Positions 11,255 to 23,000 of a stretch of DNA of 64,000 nt are shown in pieces. Both the position numbers and the translations under genes were made by a program. The notes under the pieces were generated by a model, which did not search any database, was not told the origin of the DNA, and saw only the letters and a list, made by a program, of their open reading frames with translations. The stretch's first letter is position 1, and each line of letters opens with the position of its first letter. Source of the stretch: Trileptium ribeirensis (lineage: Eukaryota; Nematoda; Enoplea; Enoplida; Thoracostomopsidae); NCBI GenBank assembly GCA_030248225.1, contig JASANE010026875.1, positions 1 to 64,000 of the forward strand, written 5' to 3'.

Positions 11255-13610
11255 ACAATTACAACGTAAGGAGTGGGAAAAACGCCATATTCCGGAATTA
11301 ATCTTAGATGATGGCTCGATTAGAAACGATTCGATGGAGGTTTTGGATGCAACTAAGCTTTACTGTACAAGTCATTTCACGTCCGACGGTGCGTGTACGA
11401 GACATTCAACGATTCCACGACTTGACAGTGTTGACAATAATTACATAGATCAAGACATAAGAGTTGATGAAGTGAAACAAGCTATACAGCCCCTACAAGG
11501 AAGGAAATCACCGGGGTCGGACGGTATTCCTGTTGAATTTTATTGGTTATATTGTGATGTTTTGTCTCCTTTTTTATGTTGTTTATTCAATGAATATGTA
11601 TCTTAATCACTGATGAATTCATCAGCATATGAACCATTGATTACTTTGATGTATAAAGGAAAAGGAGAATGGAATAAGTAGAGAACTGGCGCCCTATAAC
11701 GCTGTTGAATGTCGACCATGAAATTTTTACAAAACTTCTTGCAAAAAGACCGGAAAAAGTAGTTGGAAAAATTGTTCATCCCGATCAAACAGCGTCAGTT
11801 CCCGGAAGGAAAATACAAGACGTTCAGGTGCACATTTGGTCCGTTATAAATTATGCGGAACAAAGTAATGAAAATGCTCTAGTTTTGTCGTTGGATCATA
11901 AAGCCGCCTTAGATGTAGTAGAGTGGGAATGTTTGAAAGCTACTTTTTCACAAATGAATTTCGGACCCAGATTTATGTGCATGCTAGAGGCAGTGTATAA
12001 AGCTGGTTCCACACGTTTGGCTGTATTGTGAATGGACATATATCAGATTTTTTAATGTATATCGTGGAATACGACAGGGATGTCCAGTATCCCCGTTTTT
12101 ATACGTTATAACATCGAAAGTTATGTCTTCGTTTCTGCGTAAATGTCGGCTTTTGAAAGGGCTGCCTTTATATGGAACAAACATTAAGCTTTCAAAATAT
12201 GCAGATGACACGACTATTTTTTTAACTTCGTGGCATGAAGTTTCTTACGTTTTTGAAGTATTTGAAGCTTATCAATTGGCGTCGGAAGTAGGTTTAATTG
12301 AAATAAGACAAAACTAATGCCTGTTGGATGTTTAAAAGATTGCCTAGCTCCGGAAAGACATAGAGCCCTCGTCGTGGAAGAATTAAAAATTTACGGAATA
12401 TGGTACAATAAGTATGGGTTAGCCGGCGTTAAAAATTGGAGTAAATCTATAGAAGCGGTGGAATCGTTGGAGAGACGGATTCCTCCGTACGGTGTTTCAT
12501 ATTTTGGTAAAATACATTTTGTGTACACTTATTATCTTTGTATGCTTAATTTTGTCATGAAAGTAGCAACGCATCCGGAAGGACTTAATACCCGATTTGA
12601 GCGCGCAATACGAAAGTTTCTGACCTATCCGGCCACCGGCAGTTTCTTGGCAAAGAAAATTCTTTTCCTAGCTCCAGAAGACGGAGGTATAAGTTTTCCA
12701 CATTTGGATATTCGATTAAAATAGTAGATTAATGTTCTATATCAGGTTCTTGTCATACAAGGAAATTTTGAGCTGGCGTAGATGATTTAACCATTTTTTC
12801 ATCCAATAGAGAGAGCTAGTAAACGTCAACTCAATGACTTTGACGTTCCTACCTTTTTTCGAGAGGTTAGATTAGCTGTAATTGAAGCCCGTTTTGCTCG
12901 CCAAGGGACTTTCTGCTGGGTTTTTGGAAAAAATTCAGAATTTTAGCAATAAATAGTAGAAAGATATATTCGTTATGGATAAATGAAAAAATATGTCACA
13001 ACTATGTCAAATAGAAACGATTTCTGGTCTAAGTCTTTAGGGATAAATCAAGCTTTTATTAAAAACTCTTGGAAGTGGGCAAAAACAAAATTTACGGACG
13101 GCAATGCACAGAACATACATTTCCGACTCAGACATATGTCCCTCTTTACAAATCATCGATTGGCAACATTTATGGATACTCTTCCTTGGTGTCCACTGTG
13201 CGCAGAGAGCGATATATATACAAGTGCGAGAAGATAATATCCATGTTTTTGTTTATTGTGTATTTGCTTATGATTTGTACGGGATGATTAGTCCTCCGCT
13301 AAAATTACTTGCGGAAACTAATACAATCTCGCTGGGCGAACTAGTATTAGGCAAATATTTTACGCAGAAAAATAAGGAAATTACTTTCAATATGGTAGTA
13401 CAACATGCTCAACTCGCAATTTGGCAAGCAAAAAAGAAAAAGGATAGAAATTTTGATATACTAGAAGCAGCAGAAATTTTTAAAATAAATATTTATAGAA
13501 ACTTATGTGGAGTTAGGACTGTAATTAGAAATAATACGTTATTTTCAATTTTTGAACATCTAGTTTATCGCAATGACTCCGTCATTGGGTTTAAAATGTA
13601 CGATTTTTAG
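11255..13610 (+). pseudogene. Tx1/L1-like LINE, reverse transcriptase to C-terminal part, decayed
   Basis: This is a non-LTR retrotransposon polymerase remnant. In order it shows a pre-RT segment, RT motif 'KSPGSDGIPVEF' (about 11.51 kb), a 'LLNVDHEIFTKLLAKR' segment with GKIVHPDQTASVPGR (11.7-11.8 kb), 'ALDVVEW' (first catalytic Asp region) and 'KYADDT', the YADD catalytic box, near 12.20 kb. A C-terminal region follows that ends in a 'WCPLC' cysteine motif (about 13.19 kb) and a tail. The coding path changes frame at least five times and meets stops, so the copy is dead. The wording of its motifs fits the Tx1/L1 side of the LINE tree rather than Jockey or I. It may belong with the endonuclease fragment at 3.7-4.2 kb. 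Confidence 0.8.
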
Positions 13611-16600
13611 ATAGTGTAATATCAGTGATAAGTAAAGTTTGTTTTGTTATTCATCGTTGAATGATCAATATTTTGCTTAACAATGTTGGTTGTTTTATAA
13701 GGTTTATTTTCGTAATGCCTGTAAATGTGGTTTTTCTGTATTAGTTTCTTTTTTGTTAATATACACGGTGGACAAAAGTTTTCGTATTCAAAAAGTGTTT
13801 GGTCTAACTACAATAGTTTGGATTTAGGGTTTGCGCAGCATCTGTGTTGGAAATGATTAATATATGTTCCGACTTCTATAATTAAAAAGCGGGGAACAAA
13901 GACAGCCCCTCAAAATCAAGGAAAGGACGGGGAAATTTTTTTAGAAAGGACCCCTAGAAAATTGAGGGTGGAGGTCGTGACAAATTTTTGTTCTTGACAC
14001 CATGACCCCCAAAGGTAGAGGTAAGCCACTCCCCTCGATAACAAGATGGGAAAAGGTCGAAATGGATCACGTCATGCACGATACCCTTATATTGTAATTC
14101 AGAGCAGTATCAAAGTTTTCTCAAGGAGGCATCATAAACTCTCGATATATAACTTAGAATGTGTACAACAAGCACAAGAATTTTATACATTCTGAGTAAT
14201 TAGGGTATTCACGGACCGGTCAGAATGTTCTGACTTATGAAACTGACCAAGTAAATAGTTTCAGAATATGTTGGGATATAATATTTAGGTACTAAGGGAC
14301 ACTGTGACCCAGGTCGACCCGAGGGCGGGTCACGCGCTTAACCCGACCGAAATCCTCTGAAAGTTGACTCGTGAGTCACATTTTCAACCCTGCTGCATAG
14401 CATATCAATTAAACCACATTAGAATTGTTTATGTATATAGAATCGCCTACCAACATGCTAGGATTTGGTACCGTCTAATAACATCTTGTAATACTTAAGA
14501 GAGAACGTATAATGTTTATTAACGAACATACATCAATGTTTAATGTTAGAGCTCAAAGCCGGCCGTCGCACAGCACTATAGTATATATAGTCTTCCTAAT
14601 GCGCCTAGGTGTAGGATTCGGCACGTGCTATAGTACACTAGACAAAATATTCATGTGCAAAACGATTGTTGAACAAATGCAGAAGAAACAGATGCGAATA
14701 TCGTAGCCCAACTCTAAATATATACAATGAATAATAAGTGACAAAAGATCTGTGCCGAATACAAGTGTTATTTTATAATTTTAATCCGCAAGGCCTTTAT
14801 AATATATCATTTCCGTTATTTGTCATATATGTATATATTATAGATATACCTACAGATTTATAAGACCAGGTTCCGATTCCGTTATTCGGAATAAGTGATC
14901 ATTGAAACTTACCCATAATTAATTCCTAATCCAAATTTAAACATCACCGAAAGCTCGTGGAAAATTTTAGTAACATTACAGCTAATTTTAATGCAAAATT
15001 GAGAGTCGAGGAAACTTTTTAATTTACCACTGAGTCGTTGGATCTTGCGTGCCTGTATCGTACCCTAGCTCCTTCTGTTCACGCGTATAACAATTTTAAT
15101 ATTGCGCACCCAATTGCCTGTGAAAAAATCATTCAGGCTGATCCATGTCAAGGTATATACAATCCATTAAACGTTTCGCTAGGCTAAGTTCGACCTAACG
15201 GGAAAACTAGCATTTACGCTCTGCCGCATGAATTAATGTACATATCTCGTGCAATGTGAAACAAACTTTTGCAGCGAAGCGGCAAATTTAGCCAGATAAT
15301 TTGTGTGCGACCCTCGCACGCCATCTATGAACTGTTGCTAGTTTCCCGAAGAAACCAACCTATAGAGTGCAAGGCGCACTTCAAAACACTACGAATAACT
15401 TGTCTAGCGCATCGCTTCACAATGTACGCTGCATCATATGTGCTACACTATGGAAAGGGTCAGCAACATTTCGAAATAGACAAAAATGAAAACCACCATC
15501 CTTGCACTCCAGCTATTGTGGACGAATCAAAAAATTAGCAATTTACACTACAGGCGTCGCTGCTCTCCATTGGAGACAGGTCAAAATATTAAAACTATTT
15601 AAACGTCGAAACTACAAAATTATACATGTTTGTTTCAAGATTGTGGATTATATATATATATTTCAGTTTTCTCTGAAAACTAGTTTTCATACAAAACAGT
15701 TTTGTGTAACAATCCCCAAAGTAGCTGGAATTCTATACGCTCAGCGCATATTAGTTATGAAAATTTTATTACAGTTATATAACTTATGCACATTAATATA
15801 GCATAACCTTGATAGGCAAATTCCAAACTACCGTGAAAATTGGATAACACAAAAAAGCACAAGGTAATATTGATAGTAGACGGCCCGAAAGTCGGATTGA
15901 ATTTTTCCAAGTTTCGGGGCTGGTCTCACTCGGATAAGGTCCCCTGTTATTACGTTTAGCCTGGCGGCATTGCATAAAGAACTGTACCAACTACGTTTAA
16001 ACGACATATATATGTATATTCAAAGCAACAGAAAGACGTGGGTCACGTTCCGTCACGCAGCCGTTGCAGTGTTCGATAAAACACTAGCTAAAACTCCGAC
16101 ATTCAGCCTAGTACGAGTAATAATTTAAACATTTTGACAGCCTGTTATCGAGTTATTATCAATTCGGGTTACGGTCTCGTCGGACCAGTCTGCTATTCTT
16201 GTGACCTCTCGTTCTAATAATCTGATACCTATTGCACGAAAAATAATTATTTTGTAGGAGGTAACGAAGATAAGCTTCAAAATCGAATTAGCAAAGCCAT
16301 ACCGCAGCCGTCGTGTATTTGCCAAGAAGATAGCTAAAAGCAGTAAAAGAACTATATTGTTCCAAATTATTTTTAGGTTTCTGTAAAGAGTTTCAAGGAT
16401 TGATACATCTGTAAAAGGCGATAACTTCGCAAATATTGACGCATCACGTTGGACAGGGGTCGGTGAAATCAGAGCCGCTGCATCCATTAAGAATTTAATA
16501 TTTTATTACTACTTCAGTGGAACAATGTATACAATAAATGTTTGTACTTTTAAATGTCTTCAAATTTGGAAAATATGAAAATTACGCACGAAAATACTTT

Positions 16601-17789
16601 ATTAAAAGATCGATCCATGAACAGATCTGTTGATGAGGCTATTTTTCATTTGATACGCTATAATGCATTTATATGTACATATCACAGCAATGCCGGTGGA
16701 GGGCACAATACGATAGCTCCTGTTTCCCCTGTGAATACATTCTTGTTGCATATAGTCATAAAATATAATGTTGCGGATGCTAAGTTTTCCCTATTCTCGA
16801 GTAAACTTAAGCTGATCCCACCAACCATCCTATTTAGTAATTTCGCATAAAATGCTACGTAACGCTTTTGGGTTAATAAAAATGCGGCGTGACACTATTC
16901 GCGAACACAGTGCTTTGCGATTGAAGTCTAGGAAATTTTGGTTTCGCGAAAAATTTAGGTAAAATTACCACTATTTTTCAGAACGAAAATTAGTCGAAGT
17001 TCAAGACAGCGGGCTTTGCTCACGAACAGCAAGATCTTAGCGATTGGATCGATTTGGTTGTGACGTCACTATTGTACAAAATTTGTGCGTCATCACCAAA
17101 TAATCTTATGCACGCCTGATAAAACATAATTAGAATTTAAAAAAAGAAAATAGCCAAAATTCTGTTCGACAACGATGTATAACTTCTTGGATTTAATTTT
17201 TGCAAACTTTTCCATCAGTGAAAAACCGACTGAAATTAATAACTTTTTCCATAAAAAAGTTTGCGGCGATTCGATGCAAGTAATTGCAAACTAAAATGGT
17301 TGGTGTGATCACATTAATTTATTCACACATCAAAACTGTGGGGGAAACTTGACGAAAGTACTATAAGAAAAAATTTAATATTACATAATTTGGAGCAATG
17401 GCTAAGGTTAGGCGTACAGGTACATTACTTTGTACGGTCACCATGATAGGGGAATTGACATTATACGCTAAGAGAAACCTTTACATGATGCAATGTTGTT
17501 GATCAACGATTCCAGGAACCATATCATAAACAGCACAGAATCAAAACGCTTCCTTAACAGTTTTCTCTGGTAACCTTTCTTCACTTGTCCGAAACAGTTA
17601 CGTTTTAAGCAAAGTAGCCACATACACAAAAAATTTCTAGACAACGAAACCACACCTAAAACGTGAATGAACGTAATACATCTTGCGGTATGGAAATATA
17701 AAGCCGAATGATATGAATTAGAGATTCTATTTTTAACAGTGATTAGCAAAATTAATTACATAGCTAGCAGTCGTAAGTTTTACATATAG
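13611..17789. other. No gene recognised
   Basis: About 4 kb without a supported gene. The first 150 bp may be 3' UTR of the preceding LINE. The minus-strand frame at 16125-16487 (120 codons) has one hydrophobic stretch rich in Leu but no recognised family, and I do not call it a gene. Confidence 0.5.
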
Positions 17790-17946
17790 TACAGTACCCG
17801 CCAAAAATGACTGTCGCACGTTCGCGACTCGCTCAAAATAAATTTGTTCTACAAATAGAATTTGCCATTAATTAAATTAGTTTGGAAATCTCGAGCGAGT
17901 CCCTCGCTCGCTCGAAATGCGACGGTCATTTTTGGCGAGTACTGTA
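17790..17946. mobile_element. Tc1/mariner-type MITE, intact ends (family 1)
   Basis: Both ends are inverted copies. The left end reads TACAGTACCCGCCAAAAATG and the right end is its near-complement, closing with GGCGAGTACTGTA. The TA at each tip fits a duplicated TA target, the hallmark of Tc1/mariner insertion. The 157-bp body is an imperfect hairpin with no coding capacity. Confidence 0.8.
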
Positions 17947-19032
17947 CATATACAGTCTAAAAGCTAAATCGCTAATACCTGCTTTTCACACGGATTGTCA
18001 GGAAACAAAACATTGATAGCAATAGCCTATTCGAAATTCAAAAATTTCCATTCGCGAACGAAGAGCGGCTGATTACAAAAAGTGTAACTCCTGTTCAATC
18101 ATGTTTTGCACAACGCGGCAAATTGTATTTAGTAGTTTCTCATTAAGCTAACATATTTTGTTGTATTAAGATAATACCTATTCGCGAACATCACGCTCAT
18201 TGTGTAGCTTTTAAAACAGTAAAATGCGGTATTTTCGTTCTATAGCAGAACACAATCATTTCGGACACTCAAAGGAGAAACGGTGACTAATCAGTTGCTC
18301 AATGTTTTAAAACTAATAGCATTAGGTCAATATGACATAAAAGGCGCTCAAAAAATATGACGTATAAATCAGTTATTGGTAGAAAAATGTTTTCCATAAT
18401 TCTTAAATAAACATTTTAGAGCTGCATAAAATCTTTTGAAAGCAATACCGCATAAAAATAAATAAAGTACATGCGAGTCGTGACTGCCGGGTATCGAATG
18501 AATAAGCTTCAAGGGAACAACGAACACTTTTGTAAGAAATTCTCGAACAAATGTTGACAGACACAATGTTCATTAAGTTCTGCGAATACATTTCGAGCAG
18601 TAAAACATCAGATCGAGAATTTAATCATAACATCCGATCGAGCATTTAATTATTGTTTCAGTCATATTTAACTAGTAGTGTCGAACACTGTTCACGCAAT
18701 GTCGAACACGACTACAAGTAGTTTCGGACACAGTTCCAACAAATAAAATGCTTCCCGAACTAACAGTGGTCATTTCAAGCAGGCAGTGTAAGACTGTAAT
18801 CAACTTGTATATTAAATTTACGTTCATCCACGCAGTGCTAGTTGGGTAGCTAACACGTTATCAGTCAAGCAATATGGCTAAAATTTTTAGGAAGACTGAT
18901 CCTAGCCTAGACTGGTTTTAGCTTTATCTCAGTATTGAATTGAACAGGTCCACAAGATAATAATATACGCGAGAAACATTAACGTTAAATTGTTATGTCT
19001 GTGTTGCATATACAAGAATTATTGGTGTCATG
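17947..19032. other. No gene recognised
   Basis: AT-rich DNA. ATTCGCGAAC words recur near 16.9, 18.05 and 18.18 kb and may be remnants of another short repeat. No coding evidence. Confidence 0.45.
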
Positions 19033-19245
19033 TACAGTACTCACCAGAAATGAGTGCTGTTCGTTCGATAACTTCAACGTTTTGTTCGAAATTTCCTCTA
19101 ATTTTGTCGGAGACGTGTAGGAAATTTTGGAGCGGTTTTTTAAACTTGTTCAAGAAATGTTAGAAGTTTGTTTGTAAATGTTCGAGTGTTGCTAGAGAAT
19201 AAATTTTATTCGAAAGTTGACATAAATTTCTGGCGAGTACTGTAG
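19033..19245. mobile_element. Tc1/mariner-type MITE, diverged body (family 1-like ends)
   Basis: The left end TACAGTACTCACCAGAAATG and the right end AATTTCTGGCGAGTACTGTA are inverted copies with TA tips. The 213-bp interior shares little with the 17.8 kb copy. Confidence 0.75.
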
Positions 19246-19873
19246 GTACATAATATAAAACGGTACGCAGCTGTTGCGTCAGCTGAAATAATAAGGCGGA
19301 ATAAAACTGCGATATTCAGGATTAAAAAAAGAAAGGAATATTATTCATTATACTATGCATTGAATAAAGCTATGCACTGCTTTGATTTAATGAATTTTTA
19401 CTACAGCATTCATATCGAAACACTTAAGTAAACCCCTGATGCATGTGCCTTTAGAAGATGCTACTGCTAGCAGTCAAGCAGTTGACCGCTTCCGGTCGAC
19501 AGCGCCTTGTTTCAGTTAAAGATTTACTGGCCAATAAGGCTTGGGCGTTTAAGTGCAATCAAAACGATGGCAATAGCAATCAATCGAAACTTCATTTAAT
19601 CAACAATATTTTGTAAATTTATAATTTGTTTAAATCGAAATCGAATTCGTTCGAAATTTTGTTTCGTCTGGCTGCAACTGTGTTTCTCAAGGTCGGCCAG
19701 CTCAATTTAACAATACATAGGCACACAACAACCGTGGATATTATAATATTTCCGAAGTAAAGAAGTCTGTTATCTAAACTTGTTGAATTGAACAACATAA
19801 TGAGTTATACACGTAATATTATAAACTAAAATTTACTTCTATATAACTTGCTGGAGATGAGTGTATGACAGCG

Positions 19874-20014
19874 TCAAAAATACTTTGTCCTCTCCAGGGC
19901 CTCATCGGGATTGTACCCGCCAGTTAGCTTTGACCAGTTGGTTCCTCCCACGACAAAACCAATAGCTTTCTCTCGTTCAACTGCACGTCTTTCCTCTATG
20001 TCAGCCCAACGTAC
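19874..20014 (-). CDS. YLPM1: YLPM1 terminal exon with stop codon
   Basis: Acceptor CTGTAG|G; 46 codons plus TGA (19874-19876). It encodes VRWADIEERRAVEREKAIGF, then VVGGTNWSKL and ALERTKYF. The human protein ends ALNRTKYI, so the C terminus is complete. Together with the preceding KKR it forms an RVxW-type PP1-docking motif across the splice junction. No canonical AATAAA was seen in the first 150 nt downstream, so the 3' UTR end is not assigned. Confidence 0.95.
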   Translation of the reverse strand, partial: VRWADIEERRAVEREKAIGFVVGGTNWSKLTGGYNPDEALERTKYF

Positions 20015-23000
20015 CTACAGCAACGAACACAAAAGCATTGGCAAAATCGAAAGTTAGCAATAATAAAAGTCAATAGTCATATAAAAGCTAATTTTTTGAG
20101 AACGATTCTCATACGCACGATCGATTTGTTAGTAACACTAACAGAGACCTCAACTGTAATTTTACAAGCGTCTTCAGCCTAGTCCCATTAATCTATTACT
20201 ATAGTGAGATAAGAAAAGAAATAATGGTTTTGTGAATTTATAATATTCTGCAACCGACAGTTACGTTGAAATCAATGTAATGCTGTGATATTATATTTGT
20301 GGTACTTTGAAAGGCTTAGGAAAGTGTCAAAATACGATTGAGTTATTAATATTAATCTAATCAGGTATTTTGGACAAAGAAACACGACAAAACGCTAAAA
20401 AGCTTAATTCTTTGATACACTTAACAAAGGCCCTTGACCATTTCGACAAATTTGCATGAAACTTACTTATACAACAGTAAGAAAATTAAATCGTACTCAA
20501 ATAATCTCCAATTTAATCCGGAAGCTAAACATCAGTACCGCCGTTGGGCATACAACCACAATGTACCGCTCCCGGATTTTGTCCATGCTTATCAGTAATA
20601 CACATAAGCTAAGCAAATAATGCATTAACACCGCCGTGCACCACACCGGGCTGTTAATAGTACAGTCGCTTCCAGAAATAAGTGCAATCGAAAACGATCG
20701 AAATCGCAATCGATCGAAAATTCGTTTAATCGCAATCGATCGAAAATTCGTTTAGTCGAAAAAAATCGAAATTTTAAAATCTATCTAATTGCGCGAAAAT
20801 CCAAAACGATCGAAATCGATCGAAATTTCGTTTAATTGAAATCGATCGAAACTTTGGTCGATTATTTTGCACTTATTTCTGGCCGTGACTGTACATACTT
20901 AACGAAGTAAAACCCGGCAGATGTGTTAACATATCTAAACACAAGAACATTTACATTTTGCCTATTAGCTCTTTGCGAAAACTGAGCTAGAGGGCTTCCA
21001 ACCACAGCTAGAGGATCAAACTCAACAAAATTCAATGTTGTAATCCACAACCGAGCCAAACGTTCCATTATTTTCTAGAAGAGTCTGTTTGCTTGATCTC
21101 GCGAACGCCCTAAGAATCTACAATGCAAAAGTAACTAGGGCAGACTATTGCATTATATAAATTTGATGATGGGTGAAAATGCCTTGATATAAAAAGGGAA
21201 GTCCAGACAGTCCAATGCAATAATGAAAATACCTTACCATAAAATGAGAAATCCATATTATGGAATACATACTAATTCCATATACAGTCGTAGCCAAAAA
21301 TAAGTTCAATCTAAAAAGACCGAAATCGATTGAAATTTCGTTTAATCGCAATAGATCGATTTTGATCGATTATTTTGCACTTATTTCTGGCCGTGACGGT
21401 ATGTAGTTTGCATGTAGTATCCGGATGCAATTTGTTTTACAACAACGAAATATATTCACGAGACCGTGGTTTTATGTTTCACTTTTTTAAACATTAGGAA
21501 AATAGTGTTATAGCAGCGCAATATTATAATGGCAACGCCATAGTGTTATTAACCCAACTAAAACAGTACGGGCATCAACCGAGTGAATGAAAATTTTACT
21601 TAGTACTGAAAGCCATGCAATATATCTTCAACATTGTTGATGCAGAAAGCAAAGCACAATATATTTTAGCATTGTTGATGCCCATACCTTTGTAGATGAT
21701 TTGCGCCATTCATTGAAATGAAAACATATATATTAACATGAACTCGGATATTTATGTACATATACCGTAACGAGCAATCATTTTTACAATCTTTAAACTA
21801 ATTTATGATGATTTTATGAATGTTTACGTAGAGTCGCATTATGTGCATACACCTGTATTATACTATTACGCGTAACATTCGAAAAATGCATAATAAATAG
21901 GTCGAACGACAAAGTGACCGACCACACAATCCGGTGAATTAGTGAAGAAATGTTCTAATTTGTAATAAAGTAAGTTTACTAACAGCTTGTCTAATCGTCA
22001 AGGTGCTGAATTCTGAGCGTTGAATATTTAATTTAAGGGGACGTACACACTCAAGCATCTACTTATAAATCGCTGAATATCAGCCACATTGTCGCTTAAA
22101 CCGCTGAGGAGATATCCCTCTCACTGCATATTTAGGGAATAATAATGTGCAACTACATTATGTACTTAGAGGATGAATTATTGCTCTTCAAAATTAGATG
22201 AATCTCGCCAATATAGCCAAATCAAAGATAAATTAAAGATATATTAGGCGGTGGCATTGTGATACAGGACTATTCGGGATCAGACCATAAGTTCATAGAA
22301 TTCAGCATGGATTTTGGTATTGATCATGTTGAGAAGAAATTGAATGTTAGACGTATTGACAGGACGCGATTCTATGACATATTGAGAGAAAATTTAGCTG
22401 AGTTAAACAATATCAATATTGATAACTGTGAACAGCTAGATTTAGCTGTTGGAATGATAACAAGCGCCCTAAATTTGGCGGCGGAAAGTAGCTGTCCCTT
22501 CATGGGCGCGCGTACCTATAAGAATTGTTAGTGGAATGATGAATTAGCTAGACTTCGGAGAAAGGTAAAGAAAACGCATAGGATGGGCAACGAGATATAG
22601 AAATGATAAATCTTGGAATAGATACTACTCCCTTCAGGCAAAATTCAAAAAGCTTGTTAGAAAGAGAAAAAGGTCTTCGTGGAGATCTTTTTGCGATTCA
22701 GTGCATAAAACTCCCGTGTGTAACAGGCTTCATAAGATAATTGGCAGGATAAATCGGACGATTTTGGGTCAGCTTAGGTATCCTAATGGCTCTTATACAG
22801 AATGTGATAAAGATATTTTGAAGCTACTCCTGGAGGTCCATGTTCCATGTTCCACTCCCTCTGAGGATGAAACTGGACGACATGACTTAGGGAGACCGGT
22901 AAGGATACCCAACATAGATACTAACCAGGGAGTAACAGTAATTCCGGTTCCGGCGAAAATCGTGTTCCGGTTGCGGTTCCGGCAAAGGGCAAAAACCATT

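Noticed and set aside
16125..16487. 120-codon minus-strand frame with a hydrophobic stretch
   Set aside because: No recognised family, no splice context and no transcript signals; AT-rich DNA gives such frames by chance.
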